NCBI GenBank assembly: GCA_030340625.1
Contig: JAOPHQ010006603.1
Span: 17,501 to 81,500, forward strand
Length of the DNA: 64,000 nucleotides
Direction of reading: 5' to 3'
Source: Merluccius polli
Taxonomy: Eukaryota > Chordata > Actinopteri > Gadiformes > Merlucciidae
A model generated the notes under the pieces. That model did not search any database and had not been told where the DNA came from. It worked only from the letters and a program-made list of their open reading frames with translations. This document shows, in pieces, positions 1 to 10,900 of this stretch (positions are counted from its first letter, which is position 1; each line of letters begins with the position of its first letter). Both the position numbers and the translations under genes were made by a program.

Positions 1-128
1 GCATAACACGTCATCCTTTCTCTCTCTCTCTCCCCCTCTCACTCTATCTCTTAAGCCAACTCCCTCTCTCGCTCTCCCTAGCTCAAGTTTTCTCCCTTTA
101 TCTTTCCCTCTGTATCTCACAAACTTTC
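1..128. repeat. CT-rich low-complexity tract
   Basis: Degenerate pyrimidine-rich sequence with runs of tctctc and ccctc. It is cut by the window edge. No gene or regulatory element is visible. Confidence 0.8.
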
Positions 129-131
129 TAT

Positions 132-470
132 GGGCCCTTTCTTGCCGGTCTGAAACGCAAGTATCAAACGCAAAGCGCAAGTAGCTTTGTGGGCGGATCT
201 TGGGCGCTGTTGCTATTATGCCGGCGGGATAAATGACTCTTGCACCCAGCGCAAATCAAAAATGGGTTGGTCTGAAGTAGCTACATTAGTCATAGGTGTG
301 GTTTGGGTGTAACGTGCAATAAACCAATCAGAGCGTCGTCTCACATTCCCTTTAAATGCAGGCGTGCTTGTTCCATGGCGAGCACATCGCGCATTGCCAC
401 TACTGGACCCAGACGTGTCCAATCCCGCCGTAGCGCGCGCATGCCCATCAGAGGGAAAAATAATTAGTTC
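132..470. mobile_element. Left part of a Harbinger-like DNA transposon (non-autonomous)
   Basis: The sequence begins GGGCCCTTTCTTGC. The reverse complement of 6741-6755 reads GGGCCCTATCTTGC, so the two ends pair as terminal inverted repeats with one mismatch in 14. The trinucleotide TAT lies immediately outside both ends (129-131 and 6756-6758), a possible 3-bp target duplication. PIF/Harbinger elements usually duplicate TAA or TTA, so the superfamily call is tentative. The interior has GCGC-rich words (gcgcaag, cgcaaagcgcaag) and a CCAAT box near 330, as I recall for fish non-autonomous elements of this type. No transposase is visible. The inner boundary is approximate. Confidence 0.55.
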
Positions 471-1330
471 TTCTGTTTAAATCTTTTCAGCTTTTCATTT
501 TCCGTTGACAAAATGTAAATAAAGAAATGTCACAAAGACATACTTTCCGATGGTTTGGCCTCACTCTCAATGAATCACAAGGTTATGAATGCATGGTGAT
601 ATATTTGCAAGTCGTCTAACATTAGACCGAGATTACTTTGCTTACCTCCAGTGCTTGAAGTGGAAAAAAATAAGTGCCAGTACTCCCTTATTCACATATA
701 AGCGACGCGTGCAAATCAGTCAACCATTGTACAATTCTGAATTTTTAGATACAAAAAAAAAAGGGGGGGGTGCGTGCGATCGCGCGTTTCTGTGTGTTTT
801 CGATTATAAAACATTTCACGCGCTGTTGCTGTCATAATAAAAGGTGTCATCCTGGTGTCCTTATATACCTATGTGTCTTGCGACTATTGGTCTAACAGGT
901 TAATTTGATCCGTCATTACTATTAGCCTGAATATTTTGGGTAACTGTGTACGCTAGATTTATGCCTATTTTTTCACATGTGGTAATATTTTTGCTTGTAT
1001 GTATGGTTTGCAAAAATGGGAACTGCTTCCTTGTAGATGAGAGAAGCAAAGTGTATGCACGTTGTACACACGCTACATTATGGCCAAGCATGCGCCCTTG
1101 AAATAGCATCTGAATAAGCGCCACTGACTTTCTTACTTTTCTTTTTTTTCCTATTGTAATCCTGTCCTTTTGCAAAAACATTCATGGAAAGGGGTCCTGG
1201 ATACTTCTAAATCACTGGGAGCTTAATTTATGAAAGTATCTGAAGGCTACCCCTATTATTTAAACCCTTTTTACTTTGTGAGTGTGGCCTATCAGCAGCA
1301 TAAGCCTGCACTATACTGACTGGGTTTGTG
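471..1330. other. No gene seen; interior of split DNA element and/or LINE 5' flank
   Basis: AT-rich sequence of mixed composition with a short G-run at 763-770. Short open frames on both strands resemble no known family. It may be interior of the DNA transposon whose ends lie at 132 and 6755. The part after about 1200 may belong to the LINE 5' untranslated region. I could not place the junction because no target duplication of the LINE is readable. Confidence 0.4.
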
Positions 1331-1363
1331 GAGCTCAGCTAAGCTAAGCTAATTAGCAACAAG

Positions 1364-2338
1364 ATGCCTCCCTTTTCCACGGATGACTACCACAAACTTC
1401 TCCAGAAGATAGCAGTACTGGAGACGAAAATTCTGCGACTCGAAGTCAACGTGGAGGTAGATGGTCAATATGGGAATGAAACCACTCTACCGATGACCCA
1501 AATCAGTGGAAAGGAGCAGGCTAACAGACAAATGCTTTGTGCAAAGCCAAAGCATAATTCATGGAAAGATAAATCGCTTCCCTCAGATATGGGAAGACGG
1601 TTAACAGGCAGAACCCAGCACCTGGAGACTCGTGATGATACTGAGTGACCTGCACTGCCGTCACACAGGAGGGTCTCTTCAACCCCAGTACCAAGGAGAA
1701 AACAGCCGTGGAATGTGGCTAAAACAAAAAGTAAGAGCAAACCGACCAAAGACACAGGGATTCTACTAGAGAACAGATTTGCTCCACTTTTACAAGATCC
1801 TGACTCCCCAAAAGAAAGGTCATCTTCCAGCACCGGAGAAAGGTATGAGGCTAAATCATATACTAAAAGGCTGCAGAAAGAGCTAACCACTGGGCCTCAA
1901 ACGCTGATAGTGGGTGACGGAGCTGTGAATAAGACAAAACACATTTTCAGCAAAAACACCAAAAAACTTTGTTTTACCAATGATATGGTGTCCGATATCT
2001 CAGAGAAAATTCTGGAAATCACTGCTGAGCATCCGACAGTGAAATCTCTCGTCATTCACACGGGAGCACTTGATGTTGTCAAGCAACAATCAGAGGTATT
2101 GAAATGGGATTTTAATGATCTGCTGAACAAAGTTCGATGTCTGAATACTGAAGTGTTTATCAGTGGACCTCTACCAACAGTTCGGCGAGGAGACGAGAGA
2201 TTCAGCAGGCTGTTGATGCTAAACAGATGGCTCAAAGATACATGTGCTGCTCAATCAGTGAACTTTATTGACAATTTCAACATTTTTTGGGAACGCAGAC
2301 ACCTCTTTGAGGCAGATGGATTTTGCCTTTGCCTTTGA
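1364..2338 (+). pseudogene. L2 LINE ORF1: coiled coil plus SGNH-esterase-like domain, broken
   Basis: ORF1 proteins of this LINE type bind RNA and carry an SGNH/GDSL-type esterase domain of unclear function in retrotransposition. The frame opens at ATG 1364. Residues 9-30 (LLQKIAVLETKILRLEV) look like a short coiled coil. An in-frame TGA at 1646-1648 follows codon 94. The same frame then continues without another stop to TGA 2336-2338, about 325 codons in all. The second part contains the esterase blocks, but the catalytic positions look changed. Block I reads GDG where the family has GDS (about 1913-1921). The usual GxND block reads GALD (about 2060-2073). The terminal DxxH region reads DGFCLC (about 2312-2329). 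This copy therefore cannot be a working esterase if the alignment holds. The C-terminal end of the domain is also lost, probably by frameshift. Confidence 0.8.
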
Positions 2339-2511
2339 TTTTTTGCGTCAGTCACCAGCAGCCCCTGCCAAGGACAAGAGGCGAGACAATCCAAAACAAC
2401 AGATAAGACAGCCTTCTGGAGAAAAACTGCTACCCGCCTGAGATAAGGATTGACCATGAATGACAGCACACCGAGAGAGAGGCTTTAACGCCATCATCCT
2501 TACCCCAACAC

Positions 2512-2871
2512 GAGGAGTTTCCCCCAGCCCCAACAGCCCAACATGAAGAGTCTCCCCCAGCCCCAACAACCCAACAGGAGGAGTCTCCCCCAGCCCCAAC
2601 AGCCCAACAAGTGGAGTCTCCCCCAGCCCCACCAGAAGACTCCCAACTTTCACCCACCGGGACCCCATCCAGCCTTTCATTCTCTCCACGCAGTCCGGAT
2701 TCCCCATTCCCCCCATTTTCTGGATTTCCAACTCACACCACGCCCAAATCCCATTTTTTCTCCCCTAAATCCCCCTCCTCGTCCAGCCCCTCCCATTCCA
2801 CCACGCTGGAAAACACCATCACCCAAACGTCACAGAGCCCCCCCATCTCCTCTGACTCAGATAATCTGTGA
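2512..2871 (+). pseudogene. Proline-rich C-terminal part of LINE ORF1 with 33-bp tandem repeat
   Basis: Frame 1 reads a Pro/Ser/Thr-rich stretch ending at a stop near 2871, one frame off from the esterase part upstream. It begins with three and a half copies of a 33-bp unit (starts 2512, 2545, 2578, 2611), each encoding an EESPPAPTAQQ-like 11-mer. The unit length is a multiple of three, so repeat expansion kept the frame. The remainder is SPxSP-type sequence. It probably formed the ORF1 C-terminus or the ORF1-ORF2 linker before the frameshift. No catalytic domain is visible. An independent spurious gene is less likely, because the stretch sits exactly between the two LINE ORFs. Confidence 0.6.
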
Positions 2872-2988
2872 GTCGGACTGATATGTGCCGGGTCCAGGCT
2901 GCAATACTGATACCAATAATGTTCTCCCCCAAGAGTCAGGGCCCTATGGAGTTCAGATAGCCTTCTCAATCCCTGTGATGACAGGTAA

Positions 2989-4162
2989 CAGAAAAATAAC
3001 AGAAGAATGGTTAAACTGGTGAGAAATAAAAAGGGTAAATCTGCCAATTTATTAAGTATAGCATGTCAACCTCGAAATATACCAGTGTCTCCTGCTATCT
3101 CCACAAGATTAGCTCTACTCAATATCAGATCACTAGTCAACAAATCACTGTTAGTTAATGGACGTCATTATGACCTATGATCTAGATTTTTTACTTCTTA
3201 GTGAAACATGGCTGACTGAATGTAGCTGTTGTGCTATTCTCAATGAGGCAGCACCAACAAATTTCAGTTTTATGAACAAGTGTCGAACTGGTAAGAAAGG
3301 CAGGGGAGTTGCTGCCATCTTTAAATCTGTATTCCAGTGCAAGGAAATTACGTTAGGTGATTTTAGCTATTTTGAATATCTCTGTTTTTTACTAAAAGGT
3401 GATCCAAAAGTTATTTTTTTAATCATTCATAGACCTTCAAGATACTCAGGAAAATTCATTGATGAGTTTGCTGAACTGCTGTCAGTTATCTATACTGATT
3501 ACAACGTTTTTATCATAACAGGGGATTTTAACATTCACGTAGACAATAACATGGACAGTAATGCCAAAGAACTCTCTGCTCTACTTGACACTTTTGGCCT
3601 CTTGCAACATGTGAAAGGGCCCACACACTCGAGGCCACACTCTGGACCTGGTTATCTCTAAAGGTGGTAACATTTCTTCTGTTGATGTTAAGGACTTGGC
3701 TCTTTCTGATCATTTCTGTGTGTTCTTTGACTTACAGATCATTCCAAATGTTCAGTTAACCTCTGTGTCTGTTAAGAGAAGGTACATAAATGAGAATACC
3801 AGTGCAAAGTTTATGGAGGCTATAGCTATGTCACCAACTGTGAGCGCAGAGTCAGTTGATGAACTCCTAGATAAATTTAACTGGAAAATCTCAAATGTTA
3901 TGGATGCTGTTGCACCTATTAAAACTAAGACGACCTTGATCAGAAATAAAACACCATGGAGGAACACTATGATGGTAAAGGCTTTAAAAACAGAATGCAG
4001 GAAAGCAGAGTGTAAGTGGAGAAAAACTAAACTTCAAATTCACCATGACCTCTACACAATAAGTCGTTGTAATTTTAACTATGAGTTACTCAAGGCTAGA
4101 CAGCGACACTTTTCTGAAATTATTAATAAGAACATCAACAACACTCGCACTCTATTTGCTAT
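2989..4162 (+). pseudogene. L2 LINE ORF2, N-terminal part: APE-type endonuclease, frameshifted
   Basis: This domain nicks target DNA to prime reverse transcription. Frame 1 runs through LALLNIRSLVNK (about 3109-3144), the N-terminal Asn motif. A one-base insertion near 3157 moves the frame to one that reads LLLSETWL (catalytic Glu, about 3194-3217) and GRGVAAIF. The same frame then holds GDFNIHVD (about 3521-3544). A second indel near 3630, within the 'HTLDLVIS' region, moves the frame again to one that reads LALSDHF with the catalytic His (about 3696-3716). The endonuclease-to-RT linker then stays open to the LTR insertion at 4163. All the main endonuclease motifs are present, so decay is by indels rather than loss of the active site. 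Confidence 0.85.
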
Positions 4163-4563
4163 TGTTAAGAATAAATAATAGTATATGTATCAACAGGCTG
4201 TAATATCCTCACATAGCCACAAGGGAACAGAAATAAATATATAAGCTGTATTAACCGCACCTGGCCACCAGATGGCGGCACACATAATACACTGGGGGCG
4301 GGCGCTAAACACTAGCCAATCAGAGCATATTATGCGTCATAGAGGCCACGCCTGCCCAGGTACTACCAAACCACACATCCGGGGGAAGGCAGAAACCCCC
4401 AGGCAGCGTATCTGGACAGATACCCAGCTAAGGGTCGCTCCACGCGTGAATTTACAATTCATCTCCATTTGCTTCATAGATAATATACCTAAAGCTAAAC
4501 AAATAAAGTGAGTTAAAAGCGATCCTGTGTCGGCGGCCTTCTTCCTCAAAGAACATCACTACA
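4163..4563. mobile_element. Solo LTR (401 bp) inserted in LINE ORF2
   Basis: The segment starts TGTTAAG and ends ACTACA, the TG...CA form of long terminal repeats. It is flanked by direct CTAT copies (4159-4162 and 4564-4567), a 4-bp target duplication. If the segment plus one CTAT is left out, the LINE frame on both sides is in register, which supports this exact boundary. Inside are a CCAAT box (about 4317), a TATA-like stretch (about 4238) and AATAAA (4502-4507), as expected of an LTR in plus orientation. No gag, pol or second LTR is present. A 4-bp duplication fits some Gypsy-type or retrovirus-like elements; the family is not assigned. Confidence 0.75.
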
Positions 4564-4567
4564 CTAT

Positions 4568-6314
4568 GGTTGATAAGCTGACAAACCCCCCCTAAACAGA
4601 TAGCTCCAGAACTCCTTTCCACAGCAAAATGCAATGAATTTGCTTGCTTTTTCAGCGAAAAAATCCAGTCCATAAGGTTAAATATTAACACAAATCAACA
4701 AAACAATAAAATAACGCAATCCCTAAGACCTCCCAGGAATAACTCAACTGCGATGTCAGAATTTAATACAGTTGACCAAAAAACCATAGAGGAAACAGTT
4801 CAGCATCTAAAACCATCAACATGCTGTCTTGACACAATGCCATCAGACTTTTTAAAAACTATTGTGAACTCTGTCCAAATAGATTTGTGACAAATACTAT
4901 ATAGCTCACTTCAATCGGGCACGTTTCCTAAATCCCTAAAAGTAGCGGCCATTAAGCCACTCTTAAAAAAGAGAACGCTGGATGCTTCCATGTTAACCAA
5001 CTACAGACCTATCTCAAATCTTCCTTTTATAGCCAAGATCGTTGAGAAAGTGGTTTTTAATCAACTCAGCAATTTCTTGAATTCCAGTGGCCTTTTTGAC
5101 AAATTTCAATCAGGCTTCCGACCTCACCACAGTACAGAAACAGCTCTTATTAGAGTGCTAAATGATATTAAGTTAAACACTGACTCAGGCAAGGTGTCAG
5201 TTCTGGTCCTGTTGGATCTCAGTGCTGCATTTGACACTGTGGATCACAGTATATTGTTGAACAGGTTGGAAACTTGGGCAGGACTCAGCGGAACAGTCAT
5301 AGAATGGTTCAGGTCCTACTTGGAAGAGCGGAGTTATTTTGTGACCATTGGAAGTTATGAATCCAATCGAATGGCTATGACATGTGGAGTTCCTCAGGGG
5401 TCAGTTTTGGACCCCTTCTGTTCAGTCTATATATGCTGCCTTTGGGTCAAGTTCTGCAGAACTCTAATGTAGACTATCACAGTTATGCAGATGACACGCA
5501 GATATACATAGCACTGTCCTCAGATGACTACAGTCCAATACAGTCATTGTGTCACTGTTTAGAGCAAGTAACAAATTGGATGAACCAACATTTCCTTCAA
5601 TTAAATCAGGACAAAACTGAGGTAATTGTTTTTGGCAATAAAGAGAACAGGATTGCTGTCAGTAAACATCTCGAGTCACTCTCTCTAAAAACTAGGGACC
5701 AAGTCAGAAACCTTGGCGTGCTGATAGACTCAGATTTGACCTTCAGCAGTCATATCAAATCCATCACCAAAACAGCCTTCTATCAGCTTAAGAACATATC
5801 CAGAGTGAAGGGTTTTATGTCTCAAACAGACCAGGAGAAGTTGATTCATGCTTTCATCTCCAGTAGACTCGACTACTGTAACGGTCTTCTGACTGGACTC
5901 CCACAAAAAAGCATTAAACAGCTGCAGCTCATTCAGAATGCTGCAGCTCGAGTTTTAACCAGAACAAAGAGATCAGAGCACATTACTCCAGTTCTAAAGT
6001 CTTTACACTGGCTCCCAGTCAGCTGTAGAATAGACTTTAAAGTTCTGCTACTTGTCTACAAATCACTGAATGGTTTAGGTCCAGAATACATGAGTGACAT
6101 CTTAGTAGAATACCAACCCAGTAGGGCTCTGATATCTACTGACTCAGGTCAGATAGTGGAGCCCAGAGTTCAAACTAAACATGGTGAAGCAGCCTTTAGC
6201 TGTTATGCTGCAAAAAACTAGAACAAACTACCAGCTGAACTGAAATCAGCCCTAACTCTGAACATTTTTAAATCCAGGTTAAAAACACTTCTCTTCTCCT
6301 GTGCTTATGATTGA
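4568..6314 (+). pseudogene. L2 LINE ORF2, C-terminal part: reverse transcriptase, broken
   Basis: This part of ORF2 copies the LINE RNA into DNA at the nicked target. After the LTR the frame resumes, shifts by one base in a C-run (about 4587-4593), and meets TGA at 4888-4890. It then reads the RT fingers and palm: NYRPISNLP (about 4999), FQSGFRPHHSTETAL, VLVLLDLSAAFDTVDH (motif A, about 5200), MTCGVPQGSV (motif B, about 5377). A one-base loss near 5411 changes frame before SYADDTQIY (motif C, about 5481). The rest follows in a single frame: NQDKTEVIVFG, NLGVLIDSDLTFSSHI, SRLDYCNGLL, and the L2 C-terminal LHWLPVSCRIDFKVLLLVYKSL. TAG at 6219-6221 replaces an expected Trp codon; the natural end is TGA 6312-6314. 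Four disabling changes are seen here, so it is a dead copy. Confidence 0.9.
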
Positions 6315-6513
6315 GCTCGTTCTGCTCTATTATAGTATTTTCTTTCTTTCTCTTTCTATTATGTCCTTTTAAATCATTATATTATGCTTCTGTAGTTGTT
6401 TTTATTTATTTATTTTTTATCATTTTTATTTCAATTCTTACTGTTTTATGTAAAGCGCATTGAGTTGCCATTGTGTATGAAATGCACTATATAAATAAAG
6501 CTGCCTTGCCTTG
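6315..6513 (+). other. LINE 3' UTR and TTGCC tail
   Basis: A T-rich untranslated region ends with a conserved segment (gcgcattgagttgcc ... tatataaataaag) and a short ctgccttgccttg repeat that replaces a poly(A) tail. The same end is recognisable in reverse at 26987-27455, and a diverged version in plus orientation at 62980-63042. L2-clade reverse transcriptases are thought to recognise such 3' ends. Confidence 0.85.
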
Positions 6514-6755
6514 CGACTCGGTTTTACCTGGTCTGTGGCGCAATTGTTTTCTGAAACGGCAAAATAGCACCAGGGAACGTTTGCGCCGGGACACGCCTCC
6601 TGTTTTTGCTGAACCGCCCCCGGAGCGCAAGTTCATTCCCTAAGTTAAGGACTTGCGCCGGTTGAGGGAAAATTCCAATGTGCGTCGGGTGCAAAATAGG
6701 AATTGTACAAGCGCCAGTGTACAAAGTCAATTGCGCTGAGTGCAAGATAGGGCCC
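6514..6755. mobile_element. Right part of the Harbinger-like DNA transposon
   Basis: The sequence ends gcaagatagGGCCC, the inverted partner of the repeat starting at 132. Like the left part it has GCGC-rich words (ggcgcaattg, ttgcgccggg, cttgcgccgg). The LINE lies between the halves, so the DNA transposon is the older insertion. No coding sequence is visible. Confidence 0.55.
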
Positions 6756-6757
6756 TA

Positions 6758-6761
<4 letters not shown>

Positions 6762-6788
<27 letters not shown>

Positions 6789-6797
6789 TTCGCTCTC
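6762..6797. repeat. (CT)n microsatellite
   Basis: Imperfect tctctc run with two gctc interruptions, directly outside the right end of the DNA transposon. Confidence 0.85.
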
Positions 6798-7728
6798 TAA
6801 GTGCGCTATTTGACCCAATGGTGAATTAGGGACCGATGTTTAATGCATGCTTTTGTTCCCAGCACAGCGGTGCCGAAAGCGGAAGAAGTTGATACCGAAT
6901 ACGCTTTTGTGAAGAAGGTTAGCCGCTTGTGTTGGAAAAAATAAATGAACACACAGCGCTGTAGGGTTAGAGGCCATTCCCGTTTCTTTTTTCAACGGCA
7001 TACAAAAGGCTGGGAGTCGCAAAATCAACAACCCCTTTCCGCACAAGACGGCCTCCAACAGAGTGAATGCCCAGAAAATATGAAACATAATCATAGCTTA
7101 ATCCAAGGCCCAGAGTGATGACAAAAAGGGAAATCAATCAAGATAACGCCGGGATCAATTTGTGCTCACAAAGGAATAATGTACTGGTCGGCACCGGTTG
7201 AATGTGCAGGAATGCTCCAACGGAAACATTGACTTTATCACATTGTGCTGCATTCAAGTATCCTTGGTTTGTCAGTCAAAAGTATCCTTGGTTTGTCAGT
7301 CAAACTGTCGCCAGTGGTCTCAGAGTATAGAACGCAAACCAAAAAGACAAACTTTTATTTCAAGTGGAAAAATGAGTTGAAAGAGTTTGAAATAGTTGAA
7401 AGAGTTTTAAGTGAAGAAAAAAAAAAAAGAACAAAACAATGGAATGTGATTTGCATCGCAAAGCGCCATTTCATCTCCGAAGATCACTCATTTTACCTCG
7501 GCAGTGCAATTACAAAAAGCGAGACTGGAGTCTGGAGTGTATTGCCCGGTCAGCACTACTGCTTCCCTCCTCTTCAGCTCTCCTCTTCCTCCTTGGACTC
7601 CCGAACATAACATCGTCTGCCAGCTCGGAGATGGGATGCCCCCTCAGGGTGCACCGTCAGCACCCCAGGGCCCCTCCCACGCACGGCCCTGCCAACTCAA
7701 CTCTCACACTCACAACCCAGGGCTGACT
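6798..7728. other. No gene seen; contains a 24-bp tandem duplication at 7257-7304
   Basis: Mixed-composition sequence. The only structure is two adjacent identical 24-bp copies (7257-7280 and 7281-7304, agtatccttggtttgtcagt...), evidently a recent slippage or duplication. A T-run follows at 7729-7750. Open frames here match nothing I know. Confidence 0.6.
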
Positions 7729-8000
7729 TTTTTTTTTTTTTTTTTTTTTTAATTACAGTTAACGGAAGAGGAGGCGTTTTGAAGTGAAATGGTTTTCCTC
7801 TTTTCAGAGGTCCAACTTGGAAGCTTTTTTTTAAGAAGAATTTTTTAAAAGCATATATATATATATATATATATTTAAAAGGGTTAGGGCATTTTTGGAT
7901 GACTGGGCAGCAGCCGGGTTTTATGATCATGGCTGTTGCTGCAGTGACCCGGTGACACACACACACACACACTCTCTCTCTTTCTCTCACCCCCAGCATC
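7729..8000. repeat. Poly-T, (AT)n, (AC)n and (CT)n tracts
   Basis: T-run 7729-7750, AT repeat about 7852-7874, AC repeat about 7954-7972 running into CT about 7971-7988. Non-coding low-complexity sequence. Confidence 0.85.
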
Positions 8001-9470
8001 TGTCTCCATCTTGTTTTCGTTTTCTCTGTCTCTCTTAGCAAGTATTGAACATTGATGAGCTGGATGTGTGGAGGACAAATTGTACACGTGGTAAAAGTGT
8101 TGTGCAGAACTGACCATCCAGATGGCTACTAGCCATTAAAAAGTACCATCAGCAAAACCGATGTTCATGGTGAGTAAGTCGCCAACTGTGCATATTTATC
8201 CACTAATAAGGCTGGGAAAAGGGTTGAAATGGGCAAAAAAATGTCAGAGCAAACAGTAAACTTTGACCTTTGTGTGTTGAGAAGGTGTGAAACTGCCTGA
8301 AAGACAGGCAGAAAACATGTCCGCTCTGAAACACATTTTTATTTATATCCACTGGTAGAGAGGCCACCAAGCAGAAAAAGTTTTGTCATAAGTTTTCGTC
8401 ATTCTTTTCTTAGTAAGCGTTCATCGAGACAATGTTGTACAACATGTCACGGATGTCGGGCAAAACAGAACATTGCCATTTTTTCAAAAAAGTGGATGTT
8501 GGCTGGAAATGTTATATTTTCTGGTCTTGTGTGGGTGGTTGGAGGACGAGCCACAGCCGCTCGCAGAAGTGAGAACAAAACTAAACTCATATTATTGTCC
8601 CTGGAGATTTCATTTATTCATTTACAAATGTCCTTTTCTGGTGTGTTTGTGTCAGCTCGGTCACCGTTCGACGCCAGTGTTTGGAAGCGCATCTGAAAAC
8701 CATCTGTTTCTGAAGTTACGAAGGCATCACATGAACAGTTACAGTCGCCAGGGACTGTAACTAAAAAAGTTATTCAGTAAGGCATTTAGGAGTAAACAAG
8801 ACATATTGCCAACAGCTTTGGGAGGTTGACCAATAATATTAACAAAGTCATCCAATAAAAGGTTTAGACATTTGCTGATATTCTCTCTTGCCAATTATCT
8901 TGCTATTTAACTCTGAAAATGAGTACTATAAAATAAAATGTATTTAATTTCCCATTGATCTAATAACACTAATATTAATAATATTACTATACATATGTAT
9001 AAACTACCACCACCACCACCACCACACCAACAACAACAATAATAATAGATAGATAAAAAGACGAGAGTACCAATAGCAACAATAACAACAATGTATTAAT
9101 AATAATCATAAATAATAGTGTATTTCAATGTGAGCTTCTTTCCGGTGCTGCTGTAAACAAGCAGCACATCATTGGTTCCAGGTGGAACCAAAGCGCTGCT
9201 CACTAACAATAGCAGTTTAATACACACCATCAACCATCATGCTAAGCTACGAACGGCGCGTCTTCACTTCATATTCATTTGAGCGATCCGCCGCTACCAC
9301 CGGCGCGAGGTGGGAGGCGGGAGGAGGCGGCGGCGGCGGCGTTAATGGATTCAAATGGAACATTTAACCAGATGCCATGTCCCCCATTTACACTATCGCT
9401 AACGACAAATGTCCCCCGCGCTAATGCAAACCTTAGCGTCCTCCTCGGTGGGTTGCCGAGGAGGACAACA
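8001..9470. other. No gene seen; unique sequence with short ACC/AAT repeats and a CGG run
   Basis: Mostly unique AT-rich sequence. An (ACC)n/(AAC)n/(AAT)n stretch lies at about 9006-9055. A CpG-richer patch at 9250-9430 includes a short CGG repeat (9322-9341) followed by AT-rich sequence with ATTA-type words that could be conserved non-coding DNA. An open frame through the CGG run gives an alanine stretch, but it runs on into a CA repeat, so I do not call it a gene. Confidence 0.5.
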
Positions 9471-9872
9471 ACAACACACACACACACACACACACGCACA
9501 CATCCGAACACAAACAGAGGATTGAAACACGCATAAGCGCACACAGACACACACAGTCACATAATACATTGAACCCACGCAGATACCCGAACGCAAACAG
9601 TGAAAAACAGACAACGCATACAAGACACAGCACACAAACACACACAGACAAACACACAGACAAACACACACACACACACACACTCGTCAACAAATGAGTT
9701 GTGTTGCGGGGTAATGCGCGGCTGGCCGTTGACAGTGAACTAGCAGTATGGATGACGGGCTGCTTGGCTAATAACCAAGGCTGAGTTTCAATTTCACAAG
9801 CCACTGAGCACCGCGCTTACCCACCCCCCCCCCCACCCCCCCCGACAAGACTGATACCGCCACACCCTGCCC

Positions 9873-9910
<38 letters not shown>

Positions 9911-9975
9911 ACTATCTGTGAGTAAGACTAGGGTGCGGGAGAGAGAGCGAGAGAGAGCGAGAGAGAGAGAGAGAA

Positions 9976-10048
<73 letters not shown>

Positions 10049-10332
10049 CCCAGCAACAACGGCAACACACCAAGCGTTAGCCTCATAAGATAGCACGGCG
10101 GCGTCCATCACAAGCTCCCGTCAACCTTGAACAGCGAGGGAGGGAAGTGAGACACTGTCAGACACGCACACACACACACACACACGCACACACACGCACA
10201 CACACACACAGGCAGAGTCAAACAGGCCTAAACACATCGGCCCCCTGCTGAGTCCTATGGGGGCTCCATTATATTAGTGAGGCTTGAAAGTCACTTTCCC
10301 TTAATGTGGCTGCCTCCCGGCCTGGCAGGCAG

Positions 10333-10383
<51 letters not shown>

Positions 10384-10400
10384 GCTGTGTGTTACTCAAT
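9471..10400. repeat. Microsatellite cluster: (AC)n, (GT)n, (GA)n
   Basis: AC tracts at about 9473-9498, 9630-9683, 10164-10212 and 10332-10383; GT at about 9879-9909; a 110-bp GA tract with AAAG interruptions at 9938-10048. Between them is short unique sequence. Open frames here only encode dipeptide repeats. Confidence 0.85.
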
Positions 10401-10900
10401 GTGACAATGGTCTTGGCCTTATATAATTAAAGAGCGTCATGAATAAACCTCATCAATCTCTATCTCCCACGGTGTCTCCAGCTCTCTCCTCTCCACCTCT
10501 CTCTCTGTCTGTATCCGTCCCTCCATTTGTATCTCTCCATCTGTCGCCCTCTATCTCCATCCGTCTCTATTTGTCTGTCTATATATGTCTCTTTCCATCT
10601 ATCTACATGAATCTATGTATCTCTATCCGCCTCTCTCCCTGCCTCTCTCTATCTCCCTCTCTCTCTCTCAGTATCTGTATATCTTTATCTCTCTAGCCGT
10701 CTATGTGTTTATTATTTATTATTCCTATTTATCTATTTCTGTTGTGGTTGTTCTCTCTCTTTCTCTCCGTCCGTCTATTCGTATGTTGGGTGAAACACTC
10801 TGGTTAGGCGAAAGCCACATGTAAGGAAGTGGGGTTTCGCTGCTAGACCTTCAACAGGCAAAAAAAAAAAAAGTTTGATATAAATACACACACATATACA

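Larger units (their letters stand above)
1331..6513 (+). mobile_element. L2-clade non-LTR retrotransposon (LINE), near full length, inactivated
   Basis: The order is a 5' leader, ORF1 with coiled coil and SGNH-hydrolase-like domain, a proline-rich tract, ORF2 with APE-type endonuclease and reverse transcriptase, a short 3' UTR, then a ctgccttgccttg tail. This matches fish L2 (Maui-like) elements. The YADD catalytic box, the LxETWL and GDFNIH endonuclease motifs and the conserved L2 C-terminus assign the clade. Both ORFs are broken by stops and frameshifts and ORF2 carries a solo LTR, so the copy cannot move by itself. A 3' fragment of apparently the same subfamily lies on the minus strand at 26987-27455. 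The 5' boundary is uncertain. Confidence 0.9.

Noticed and set aside
1465..1890. 141-codon minus-strand open frame
   Set aside because: It is antisense to LINE ORF1, whose plus-strand reading is supported by family motifs; the reverse frame is a shadow.
2543..2881. Pro/Arg-rich plus-strand frame as a separate gene
   Set aside because: It is an alternate frame of the LINE proline-rich tract and its 33-bp repeat.
4337..4691. Small minus-strand genes over the LTR
   Set aside because: They are antisense to the solo LTR and LINE frame and have no family match.
9279..9536. Alanine-tract protein start at the CGG repeat
   Set aside because: The frame continues straight into a CA microsatellite; no domain is seen.
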